The position numbers and the translations under genes are program-made. The notes beneath the pieces are model-generated. The model was given only the letters and a program-made list of their open reading frames with translations. It did no database searches and was not told where the DNA came from. This document shows positions 43,028-50,781 of a DNA stretch of 55,154 nucleotides, piece by piece. Position 1 is the first letter of the stretch; every line of letters begins with the position of its first letter. This DNA is from DATBFX01 sp036558305 (GTDB lineage Bacteria; Chloroflexota; Chloroflexia; Thermomicrobiales; UBA6265), in contig DATBFX010000566.1 in NCBI GenBank assembly GCA_036558305.1, positions 1 to 55,154 on the forward strand. Reading direction: 5' to 3'.

Positions 43028-44074
43028 ATGATCCTGGAGACACCGGAGATCGACGCTGCGGAGTTGGCGCGGCGAACCGGTTGGGAACTCAAACCGCAGG
43101 GGGCGTGCAAGGGCGACCGGTGCGTCCCGCTCCGTCCCAGCGACCGACAACCGGTCGACGCGCGGTTGCTGGCCGAGCGGTTGGGGATGCCGTTGGTGCG
43201 GGACGAGCCGAGTGGACTCTGGTGTCTGGGACCCGAGGCCGGAGGACGTTCCATCGTTCACGTTCAGGCGCCGGATCTGGTCCTACCCGATCTCACCGGG
43301 ACCGACGTACACCTTCGCTCATTGCGCGGGCGCAAGGTGTTGTTGGTTGCCTGGGCGTCGTGGTGAGGGTGCCGGCTCGATCTGCCCGTGTGGCAGACGC
43401 TCTACGAGCAACTCGGTCCGCGGGGATTGGAAGTCGTGACCGTTGCGCTCGACACGGGTGGCGAAGAGTCGGTCCGGCCCTGGATCGAGGCGGCGCGGCC
43501 GACCCATCCGTCGTTGATCGATCGCGCCCACGTCATGGACGAGCTGTTCGGCATCGTCAACGTGCCGAGTGGTATCTGGATCGACGAAGCGGGGCAGATC
43601 GTCCGTCCCCCCGAGACCGCCTATCCGCGCCGCCCGGACTTTCAGGAGCGCGAAATTCTCCCTGCCGCGACGCCCGATCAGGTTGCCACTGTCCTGGCAA
43701 TCCGCAAGTTGCGGACAGATGCCGAGGGGTACGTCGCGGCTCTGTGCGATTGGGTCGCGCGGGGTGATCGGAGCCAGTACGTCCTGTCCCCGGAGCAAGT
43801 GATCGAACGCAGCAACCCCAGACGAGAGGCGGAGGCCCGAGCGGCCGCTCATTTTGAGCTCGGGCATTACCTGCATCGCGCAGGGCAACCGGATTGGGCG
43901 ATCCCGCATTTCCGAGCGGCATACCGGTTGTACCCCGATAACTGGACGTACAAACGGCAGGCATGGGCGCTCCTCGGACCCGGTCAGACACCGCTGGACG
44001 TGTATGGCGGCAACTGGTTGACCGACGTCCAGAAGATCGGGGGCGAGAACTACTACCCTCCGCTCGATCTCTAG
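43028..44074 (+). CDS. ResA/TlpA-like redoxin with in-frame TGA, probable selenoprotein (Sec113)
   Basis: One continuous frame runs from an ATG with GGAGGT upstream to the TAG at 44074, interrupted only by a TGA at 43364-43366. It would give 348 residues with selenocysteine at 113. The residues around it read KVLLVAWASW-U-GCRLDLPVWQ, the thioredoxin-fold active site of TlpA/ResA-type redoxins with U in place of the first cysteine and Cys115 two residues on. Before it are a CX4C pair (ACKGDRC, 27/32) and LPDLTGTDVHLRSLRG, the redoxin lead-in. After it, GLEVVTVALD, FGIVNVPSGIWIDEAGQIV (cis-Pro region) and a helical C-terminal part complete the fold. A SECIS-like hairpin follows the TGA. A nonsense mutation is the alternative, but both halves keep full family similarity. 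Confidence 0.82.
43367..43397 (+). promoter_or_regulatory. Candidate bacterial SECIS element
   Basis: Directly after the in-frame TGA there is a perfect 6-bp stem, TCTGCC (43381-43386) with GGCAGA (43392-43397), closing a 5-nt loop CGTGT. The loop starts 20 nt after the TGA and has a G at its second position. This fits the published bacterial SECIS pattern of a short G-containing apical loop roughly 16-37 nt downstream of the UGA, recognised by SelB. Confidence 0.65.
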
Positions 44075-44159
44075 CACGTATCGTGAAACAAAGATATATA
44101 ACCTCCTGGCATCTCGCGCGGTCCTGTCGATTCCGCACTGAGGACGAACCAGGTGGGAA

Positions 44160-44220
44160 TGCAAGCGTCGGCTCAGGCGCCTTTCACAGCTGCCCGGCCG
44201 CCGCCCGGAGGGCGTGATAG
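44160..44220. repeat. Sequence shared with the DUF4397 gene end and IS-remnant border
   Basis: TGCAAGCGTC, then GCGCCTTTCACA (44177-44188) and GGAGGGCGT, correspond in order and spacing to 7414-7480, which spans the end of the DUF4397 gene and the border of the IS5 remnant. It is probably a diverged copy of an insertion-sequence border. The rest of the 44075-44438 gap shows no gene; an A/T-rich patch (AAAGATATATAA near 44090-44101) follows the redoxin stop. Confidence 0.4.
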
Positions 44221-44438
44221 ACACGCTTAGCAGGGTCATGGGGATGCCGATTCGAGGAACCGGCACGGCCTGCCGGCAATCGTCAGTCGGTCGGGGCGAC
44301 AGAGCGCGCCGGATGTGGTCCTCCGGCGCGCTCTGAGTGATTCAAGGGTTCGCGAGTCGATCGCGCTTGTCGAGCTGAGGGTGGTCGGCGGGCTGCTGCG
44401 TGACGGGAGCGGCTCGACGAGCGCGATCGGACGGTCGG

Positions 44439-45563
44439 TTAGCCCGCGGACGACGAGGTGTCGGCCATCGGGCGCTGGCCGAGGGTCACCTGCTCGGTCA
44501 GTTGCTGGTCGCCGCGCTGCAGGGTCACCGCGACGGTCTCGCCCGGTTTGTGGGGGAAGAGGGCCTCGGTGAAGGAGGTCTGCTGGTCGATCTTGGTGCC
44601 GGCGATCGAGAGGATGATGTCGCCCTGCTGGATACCCGCCGCGGCGGCCGGGCTGTCGGCGCCGACGTCGGCCACGTACGCCCCGTTGTCGACCGGCAGG
44701 TCGTTGGCGGCGGCGCTGACCGGGTCGATCGTGACCGGCGTGATGCCGAAGAACGGATAGACGACCTTGCCGTCGGTGATCAGGTCGTTGACGATGGTCT
44801 TGACGGTGCTCGACGGGATGGCGAAGAAGAGACCCTGGACCGGCTGACCCTGGTCGTCGGTCGGGATGCCGAGGGTGTTGACGCCGACGACGTTGCCCTG
44901 GAGGTCGAGGAGCGGACCGCCGGAGTTACCGGGGTTGATCGGCGCGTCGTGCTGGATCAGGTTGTCGTAGACCTGCGGCCCGCCGCTATCGTAGGGGAAG
45001 TTGCGGCCGGTCGCGCCGACGATGCCTTCGGTGACGGTGTTGGAGAAGGAGCCCAGCGGAGAGCCGATCGCCAAAACCGGTTCGCCGGGTTTGAGCGCGT
45101 TCGAATCGCCGAAGCTCAGCGTCGTCGAGGGGTGACTCTTCACCTGGACGACGGCGATGTCGCTGACCTCGTCGCTGCCGACGAGGGTGGCATCTTCTTT
45201 GGTCCCGTCGGAGAAGATGACGAAGAACTTCTCGCCGCCCTGGACGACGTGCCAGTTGGTGACGATGTGGCCCTGATTGTCGATGACGAACCCGGTGCCG
45301 GAGCCGACCGGCTGCAATTGAGCGCCAGCGCCGACGCCGGCATTGTACTGCTGCTCGTTGACGACGGTGACGACGGCCGGGGCGACCTTCGCCACGACGT
45401 CTTCGGCCGAGACGACCGCCGTTTGCGCCGAAGGAGCGGCGGCCGGTGTGGCTGCTGCCGCCTCGGTCAGTGTGCCCGTGGTCACCATCCCGAAGGTGAG
45501 GAGACCGAGACCGAGACCGCAAACCGCCTGGACCGCGCGGCTGTGGGAGATGTGGCGGAACAT
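44439..45563 (-). CDS. HtrA/DegP-like S1C serine protease with PDZ domain
   Basis: This is a 374-residue exported or membrane-anchored quality-control protease. The N-terminal hydrophobic segment (AVQAVCGLGLGLLTFGMVTTG, about 10-30) is a signal or anchor, followed by an Ala/Thr/Pro linker. The trypsin-like domain carries His105 (VTNWHVVQGG), Asp135 (SDIAVVQ) and Ser214 (INPGNSGGPLLD). A C-terminal PDZ domain (about 275-365) includes NGAYVADVGADSPAAAAGIQQGDIILSIAG. The ATG is preceded by AGGAGG at 5-6 nt. The divergent upstream region holds an inverted repeat that may be an operator. Confidence 0.93.
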   Translation of the reverse strand: MFRHISHSRAVQAVCGLGLGLLTFGMVTTGTLTEAAAATPAAAPSAQTAVVSAEDVVAKVAPAVVTVVNEQQYNAGVGAGAQLQPVGSGTGFVIDNQGHIVTNWHVVQGGEKFFVIFSDGTKEDATLVGSDEVSDIAVVQVKSHPSTTLSFGDSNALKPGEPVLAIGSPLGSFSNTVTEGIVGATGRNFPYDSGGPQVYDNLIQHDAPINPGNSGGPLLDLQGNVVGVNTLGIPTDDQGQPVQGLFFAIPSSTVKTIVNDLITDGKVVYPFFGITPVTIDPVSAAANDLPVDNGAYVADVGADSPAAAAGIQQGDIILSIAGTKIDQQTSFTEALFPHKPGETVAVTLQRGDQQLTEQVTLGQRPMADTSSSAG

Positions 45564-45651
45564 GAATACCTCCTGACTGCCCGCCGTGGGATCGTGGGCG
45601 ACCGATGCCTGCCCGCGTCGAAGTGTGCGACGAGCAACTGAGCAGTGGCTG

Positions 45652-45669
45652 AACGGTTGCTTAACCGTT
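45652..45669. promoter_or_regulatory. Inverted repeat in the htrA/formyltransferase divergent region
   Basis: AACGGTT-GCTT-AACCGTT is a perfect 7-bp inverted repeat located about 90 nt upstream of the protease start and 75 nt upstream of the formyltransferase start. The flanks repeat GCTGAA on both sides. It is a candidate regulator-binding site for one or both genes; the regulator is not known. Confidence 0.35.
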
Positions 45670-45741
45670 GCTGAAATCGGCGCGACAGGGATGTAGGATG
45701 GAGCAGGGAGACCAGGCAGTAGCCAGGAAGGGAGCAACGGA

Positions 45742-46661
45742 TTGGAGCGGGGACAAGGAACCGCCGCGGCCGAGCCGTGGCGGGTGGTGATCTTTACCAA
45801 TCTGTCGGATGGCATCTTCTACACGATGATGGACGCCATCCTGCGTCCGCTCGGCCATCGCATCGTCGGCGTCGTGACCTCGCCGGGGCCGAAGCGACGC
45901 CGAAGTGCGGCCTACCTCGACGTCGTCGCGGCCGTTGCGCCCGGTATCGACGTCATCGTCTCGAACCATCCGAAGCGATGGGCGGCGATGCTGGCACCGA
46001 TGCGGCCCGACCTGATCGCCTGCGCCGGGATGCCCTGGCGGATCCCGGCGGACGTCTTGGTGCTGCCCCGGCTGGGGGCGATCAACATCCACCCCGCGCT
46101 CCTGCCCCGGTATCGCGGCCCGGCTGCCGTCGAGTGGGCCTTTCGCAACGGCGAATCCGAGATCGGCCTGACCGTGCACCGGATCGCCCCGGACATCGAC
46201 ACCGGTCCGATCCTGGCCCAGGCGAGCGTCCCCATCACCGACGACGACGACTTCGCGTCGCTGATGGCGAAGCTCACGCCGGTCGCACCGAAGCTCATGC
46301 TGCGGGCGATTGAGCGCGTCGCCCAGGGTGAGCCGGGGGAACCGCAGGACGAGGCGCAGGCGACCTATGCCGGTCTGCTCGAGGAGGAATGGCGGACGAT
46401 CGATTGGAGTCGGCCGGCGCGGACGGTCCACAACCAGGTCCGCAGTTGGATCGGGTTTCGGGAGGTTCCGCCGGCGCCTTCGGCGAGATCGACGGCGAGA
46501 CACTCCAGATCACCAGGACGCGCCTCCTTCCAGCCGACTCCGACGGCGGCGCACATTTGTCGCCGGGTACCGTGTTGCGGCGGGACGGCGACGAACTGGT
46601 CGTCCAGTGTGGGGATGGGCCGATCGCGGTTGTGGCGTGGAACCGCCCTGAGGTCCGTTGA
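45742..46661 (+). pseudogene. Formyltransferase-family gene with a frameshift near its 3' end
   Basis: The first part, about 240 residues, is a methionyl-tRNA formyltransferase-like domain (WRVVIFTNLSDGIFYTMMDA; INIHPALLPRYRGPAAVEWA with the catalytic Asn and His; GLTVHRIAPDIDTGPILAQ, with the conserved Asp). Around nt 46455-46480 similarity moves to another frame, where AFGEIDGETLQITRTRLL and LSPGTVLRRDGDELVVQCGDGPI form the normal C-terminal formyltransferase domain, ending at the TGA at 46661. The start is a TTG behind AGGGAG. It is either a true frameshift mutation or a sequencing error. Such enzymes formylate tRNA or sugar and amino-acid amines; fmt itself is usually next to def, which is absent here. 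Confidence 0.72.
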
Positions 46662-46748
46662 CAAGCCGTTCGATCGATTCCCCGCTGATGTCGGAGGGCG
46701 GATCTTCACTGTGGTATCCGTGCCACTATCGGGTCATTGCAAAAATGG

Positions 46749-46754
46749 TATACT
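46749..46754 (+). promoter_or_regulatory. Putative -10 box of the higBA operon
   Basis: TATACT lies only 6 nt upstream of the toxin ATG, with GGTATAC forming part of a possible operator. If used, the transcript would be leaderless or nearly so, in line with the lack of a Shine-Dalgarno site before this start. No clear -35 box is seen. Confidence 0.4.
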
Positions 46755-46760
46755 TCGGCC

Positions 46761-47084
46761 ATGGACTGGACCGTCGAGTTGTGGGGCGACGAGGTCAAGG
46801 AAGAGCTCGAAGCGTTGCCGGCGGACATCCGGGCGAGTTTTCTTCGCATCTCTCGCCTTATTGAAACGGCGGGCTTGCCGAATGTGCACGAGCCCTACGT
46901 GAAACACCTGGAAGGTCCGCTGTGGGAGATGCGGCTTCGAGGCCGTGATGGCATCGCCCGTACCGCCTACGTTACGGCCACCGGCCGCCGCGTCGTTGTC
47001 GTACGCGTGTTCACCAAGAAGACGCAGAAAACGCCACGACGCGAAATCGAATTGGCCCTGAAACGGGGGCAGGAGGTGACATGA
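46761..47084 (+). CDS. higB: HigB/RelE-like toxin (phage Gp49-like)
   Basis: This is a 107-residue ribosome-dependent mRNA interferase of the RelE/HigB superfamily. It begins MDWTVELWGDEVKEELEALP and has the signature PYVKHLEGPLWEMRLRGRDGIARTAYV, in which the LWE-x-R segment and basic residues form the active-site strand, then VVVVRVFTKKTQKTPRREIELA. Its stop overlaps the start of the XRE antitoxin as ATGA. The toxin-first gene order is that of higBA loci. The start has a -10-like box instead of a ribosome-binding site upstream. Confidence 0.9.
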   Translation: MDWTVELWGDEVKEELEALPADIRASFLRISRLIETAGLPNVHEPYVKHLEGPLWEMRLRGRDGIARTAYVTATGRRVVVVRVFTKKTQKTPRREIELALKRGQEVT

Positions 47085-47398
47085 CGCGCCGGAGGATTCC
47101 CGTCGAGGACGTGGCTCGTGAGTGGATGAAGGATCCCGAGTTTCGGACCGAGTATGAGGCACTCGAAGAAGAATTCGCGCTGGCGACCGCCCTGATCGAG
47201 GCACGGGCAAAGGCCGCGATGACGCAGGAGCAGGTCGCACGGGCGATGGGCACGACTCAGGCCGCAATCGCGCGTCTCGAAAGCGGGCGGACGATGCCGT
47301 CCACGAGGACGTTGGAACGCTTCGCGCGGGCGACGGGGACGCGGTTGCGGATCAGCTTTGAAGCACCTGGTTGTCCACCTCGCCCTGCGCCCCGTTAG
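47081..47398 (+). CDS. higA: HigA-like XRE-family antitoxin
   Basis: This 105-residue antitoxin has an N-terminal helical segment (VAREWMKDPEFRTEYEALEEEFALATALIEARAKA) that resembles the toxin-binding part of HigA/XRE antitoxins, then an XRE helix-turn-helix (MTQEQVARAMGTTQAAIARLESGRTMPSTRTLERFARATG). It would bind its own promoter and neutralise HigB. The gene overlaps the toxin gene by four bases. Confidence 0.92.
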   Translation: MTRRRIPVEDVAREWMKDPEFRTEYEALEEEFALATALIEARAKAAMTQEQVARAMGTTQAAIARLESGRTMPSTRTLERFARATGTRLRISFEAPGCPPRPAPR

Positions 47399-47489
47399 GT
47401 TCTTTGTCGGATCAAGTCTGAGCCGTCTAAACACACCCGCGTCGCGACAATTCGGGACGTTCATGAGAAACCAAACGAGAGGAACGACC

Positions 47490-48611
47490 GTGACCCGCCT
47501 CAAGATCGGTATCGTCGGTTGCGGCGCGATCGCCCAGATCCAGTACCTGCCGCTGCTCCAGGAGTTGCGGGACGAGTTCGCCATTTGGGGACTCTGCGAC
47601 CTGTCGCGGAGCGTGATGGACCGGCTCGGCGACGAGTACGGCGTGCCGGCCGCGCGGCGGTTCACGGACTACCACGAGTTGGTCGCGAGCGATCTCGATG
47701 CGGTGGTCGTCTGCAACACCGGGTCGCACGCCGGACCGACGATCGCGGCGGCGACGGCGGGCAAGCACGTCCTCGTCGAAAAACCGATGGCGACGACGGT
47801 GGCGGAAGCCGAGGCGATGGTCGCCGCCGCGGAGCAGAGCGGCGTGGCGCTGATGGTCGGCTACATGAAGCGGCACGACCCGGCCTATCGGTACGCCGCG
47901 GCGCGGGTGCGGGAGATGGCCGACGTGCGGTTCGTCCAGGTGAACCATCTCCACCCGGACAACCGGCTCCACCTCGCGGAATTCCGCCTCCACCGGCCGG
48001 ACGATTTGCCGCCCTCGTCTCCGGAGCCGATCGCGGCCGAGGAGACCGCACGGATCGCCGCGGCGCTCGGTTTGCCGGCCGACGCGCTGCCGCCGGAGGT
48101 GAGGACCGCCTTCTTCTTCGTGCTCTACAGCATGATCCACGACATCGGCAATCTGAGCGGCCTGTTCGGTCTGCCCGCGCGCGTCGTCAGTACCGATCTC
48201 TGGCAGAACGGTACCGGCATCACGACTGTGCTCGCATACCCGGCTGGATTCCGCGCCGTTGCCAGTTGGGTCGATCTGCCCGATTTGCAGACGTTCGAGG
48301 AGACGCTGGAGGTCTACGGCTCGCGCGAGCGCGTCATCGTCACCTTCCCGACCGGCTTCTCGATCGGTCTGCCCTCCACCGTCACCGTCCACGGGATGGA
48401 GGAGGATGGACACCCGTGGCGGAAGGACCTGTCCTGGCACGACAACCCGTTCCAGTTGGAATTGCTGCGGTTGCGGGAGCGGATCGTGAACGGAACGCCG
48501 CTACTGACCGAGGGTCGCGACGCCGTCGCGGACATCGCCCTGGTGCGCGACATCATCCTGGCCGGGATCGGCGGCGGACTCGCGAGCCGCGCGTCCGTTG
48601 CGCCGGCGTGA
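47490..48611 (+). CDS. Gfo/Idh/MocA-family NAD(P)-dependent oxidoreductase
   Basis: This 373-residue dehydrogenase probably acts on sugar or inositol derivatives. The Rossmann domain begins LKIGIVGCGAIAQIQYLPLL (G-x-G-x-x-A) and has AVVVCNTGSHAGPTIAAATAGKHVLVEKPMATT, with the family EKP motif and its active-site lysine. The C-terminal domain includes MVGYMKRHDPAYRYAAARVREM and a YSMIHDIGNLSGLFG segment, in which H-D-x-x is the typical catalytic His region. The GTG at 47490 is chosen because GAGAGGAA precedes it. No obvious catabolic partners lie beside it. Confidence 0.92.
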   Translation: MTRLKIGIVGCGAIAQIQYLPLLQELRDEFAIWGLCDLSRSVMDRLGDEYGVPAARRFTDYHELVASDLDAVVVCNTGSHAGPTIAAATAGKHVLVEKPMATTVAEAEAMVAAAEQSGVALMVGYMKRHDPAYRYAAARVREMADVRFVQVNHLHPDNRLHLAEFRLHRPDDLPPSSPEPIAAEETARIAAALGLPADALPPEVRTAFFFVLYSMIHDIGNLSGLFGLPARVVSTDLWQNGTGITTVLAYPAGFRAVASWVDLPDLQTFEETLEVYGSRERVIVTFPTGFSIGLPSTVTVHGMEEDGHPWRKDLSWHDNPFQLELLRLRERIVNGTPLLTEGRDAVADIALVRDIILAGIGGGLASRASVAPA

Positions 48612-48649
48612 GCGAGGGCGCGGGACGGCCGCGCCGTCGGCGTCGCCGC

Positions 48650-48960
48650 ACTCGGGCAACCGTTTGCGCTCGGAGATGTCGCGGGCGTTGAGGACGATGC
48701 CGCCGATGGTCGGTTCGTCGAGGTGATTGGTCGTGATCGCTTCGAACCAGCGCCACGAACCGTCCCGGTGGCGGAGGCGCCCTTCGGTCGTGGCCGTCCG
48801 TTGGGGCGCGGCGACCGCCGCCGCGAAGGCCGCCCGCATCGCCGGGATGTCGGCCGGGTGGAGGAGCGCGAGTCCGTCGGTGCCGACGAACTCGTCCGCG
48901 GGGATGCCGTCGTCATCGCCGAGCGCTACCGTTGCCCCGGCCGTCGCGCGGCGGGTCGAG
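48650..48960 (-). pseudogene. PAS/PAC sensor-domain fragment
   Basis: On the minus strand, in a frame different from the sensor kinase that ends at 48913, the translation reads GTDGLALLHPADIPAMRAAF, TTEGRLRHRDGSWRWFEAI and GIVLNARDISERKRL, a PAS/PAC C-terminal half ending in the standard DISERK motif. It has no start, no N-terminal PAS half and no kinase after it. It is the remnant of a second sensor gene, partly overlapping the 3' end of the intact one, and fills most of the 48612-48912 gap. Confidence 0.65.
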
Positions 48961-50508
48961 CGGGGCGTGGCCGATGCGGACGAGGTGGTCGTCGGGTGGG
49001 GCGGCGTCGGCGCGGGGCAGGCGCAGGGTGAAGGTGCTGCCGGCGCCCGGTTGGCTGGTGGCGGCGATCGTACCGGCCTGGAGGGTGGCGAGTTTGCGCG
49101 CGATCGGCAGACCGAGACCGGCGCCGCTGAAGCGCCGGGTGAAACCCTCTTCGACCCGGCGGAACTCGTCGAAGATGTAGTCGAGCGCCTCCGGGTCGAT
49201 ACCGATCCCGGTGTCGGCGACGGTGACGACGACCTCCGACCCATCGACCCGGGCGGCGAGGGTAACCGCGCCGCAGGCAGTGAACTTGATCGCGTTGGCG
49301 ACGAGGTTGAGGAGGATCTGGCGCGTCCGCATCGGGTCGGCCAACACCGGCGGCACCTCGGCCGGTACGTCGAGGACGAGCGACAACCCCTTTGCCTCGG
49401 CCTGTGGCACGAACTCGGAGAGAACACGCGCCAGGAGCGGCGAGACGTCGACCACCGCCGGCGTGATCTCCATCCGTCCGGCTTCGATCTTCGCGAGATC
49501 GAGCAGGTCGTCGATCAACTCCAGCAGGTGGTTGGCGCTGCCCATGATCCGGTCGAGTTGCGCCGCCTGGCGCGTGCTCAACTCGCCGTCGCGCCCGCGT
49601 TGCAGGAGTTGGCCGAACCCGATGATCGTGGTCAGCGGTGTGCGCAACTCGTGGCTGACGGTGGAGAGGAACTCGCTTTTCATCCGGTTCGCCGCTTCCG
49701 CCGCGTCTTTGGCCCGGCGCAATGCCTCCTCGGTCTGCTTGCGGGTGGTGATGTCGGTGCTGGCACCGTCGGCGTAGAGGATACCGTCGCGTTCCTCGAC
49801 GGCCTCGGCCCGATCGTGCAGCCAGATCCAACGGCCGTCACCTCGCTGGAAGCGGTAGTCGACGTCGAACGGTTCGTGCGTGCTGAAGAGTTCGGTGTAG
49901 GCGGTGTGCACGCAGCCGGCGTCGTCGGGGTGGATGCGACCGAGCCAACTCGCGGTGCCCCCCTCGCAGATCGCCTCCGGCGTCAGACCGAGAATGCGTT
50001 CGGCGTTCGGACTCACGAAGATGTGGGCACCGGTCTCGTCGGCGCGCCAGGTTACGTCGGGGATGTTGGCGACGAGGGAGCGGTATTGTTCCTCGCGGGC
50101 GCGGAGCGCGGCCTCCGCCCGCTGCTTCTCGCTCCGCAGCCGCCGTTGTTCGAGCGCGGCCCGGACGCACTCGCCCAACCGCCTGAGCCGGTCTTTGAGC
50201 AGGTAATCCGTGGCTCCCTGCCGGATCGCCGCGACCGCCAATTCCTCGCCGATCGTCCCGGTGACGACGATGAACGGGACGTCGTATTTCCGCTCCTGAA
50301 GCAATGCCAATGCGCGAGGAGCGTCGAACCGGCGTAGGCTGTAGTCGGCGAGGATCACGTCGAGGTCGGGACGGAGCGCGGCCAGATAGTCGGCTTCGCT
50401 GTCGACACGGGCGCCGGCCGGGGCGAAACCGGAGCGCCGCAACTCGTGCAGCACCATTTCGGCGTCGGTCGCGCGGTCTTCGAGGAGCAGGACGTTGAGC
50501 GGCGTCAT
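48913..50508 (-). CDS. Hybrid receiver-PAS-histidine kinase
   Basis: This is a 531-residue cytoplasmic sensor kinase. A receiver domain comes first (NVLLLEDRATDAEMVL; phospho-accepting Asp55 in VILADYSL; Lys in DYLLKDRL). A PAS/PAC domain follows (about 140-260, EEQYRSLVANIPDVTWRAD, then HPDDAG and TDITTRKQ). The HisKA box is FLSTVSHELRTPL with His286. The ATPase domain has N-box NLVANAIKFT, G1 DTGIGI and G2 GAGLGLPIARKL. There are no membrane helices. The receiver-first order means the protein is itself controlled by another kinase, as in bacteriophytochrome-type and KaiC-like relays. The cognate regulator is not in the window. Confidence 0.93.
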   Translation of the reverse strand: MTPLNVLLLEDRATDAEMVLHELRRSGFAPAGARVDSEADYLAALRPDLDVILADYSLRRFDAPRALALLQERKYDVPFIVVTGTIGEELAVAAIRQGATDYLLKDRLRRLGECVRAALEQRRLRSEKQRAEAALRAREEQYRSLVANIPDVTWRADETGAHIFVSPNAERILGLTPEAICEGGTASWLGRIHPDDAGCVHTAYTELFSTHEPFDVDYRFQRGDGRWIWLHDRAEAVEERDGILYADGASTDITTRKQTEEALRRAKDAAEAANRMKSEFLSTVSHELRTPLTTIIGFGQLLQRGRDGELSTRQAAQLDRIMGSANHLLELIDDLLDLAKIEAGRMEITPAVVDVSPLLARVLSEFVPQAEAKGLSLVLDVPAEVPPVLADPMRTRQILLNLVANAIKFTACGAVTLAARVDGSEVVVTVADTGIGIDPEALDYIFDEFRRVEEGFTRRFSGAGLGLPIARKLATLQAGTIAATSQPGAGSTFTLRLPRADAAPPDDHLVRIGHAPLDPPRDGRGNGSARR

Positions 50509-50725
50509 CGGCGCGGTCTCCGAGGTGAGACGGACGGTCTCTCCGCGGTGTCAGCCAAAAACGTCCTGCTGGGAGCCGGTGCCGAAGTGGGGTGCACGCC
50601 AATCCCCCGGGTTCACCATGCGGGTGCGGGGCGTCGCAATCGTACCGCATCGTGCCACTCGTTATCGGTGCCCATCAAACGGCCCGGATAGGAAAAAGGC
50701 GTGGGTTCGCCATAATACACATGGG

Positions 50726-50743
50726 CCCGTCTCCGGAGACGGG
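50726..50743. promoter_or_regulatory. 18-bp perfect palindrome upstream of the cupin gene
   Basis: CCCGTCTCCGGAGACGGG is self-complementary over all 18 bases and lies about 40 nt before the cupin start, just after a CATAATAC stretch (50711-50718) that could be a -10 box. The position suits an operator. No convincing -35 hexamer is visible. Nothing else is recognised in 50509-50781. Confidence 0.4.
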
Positions 50744-50781
50744 TCGGTACCGCTTTCCTAGCCGACCACAAAGGAGTCACC

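Noticed and set aside
43964..44266. Small open frames over and after the redoxin 3' end
   Set aside because: They are Arg/Ser-rich shadow frames with no start signals and no family similarity.
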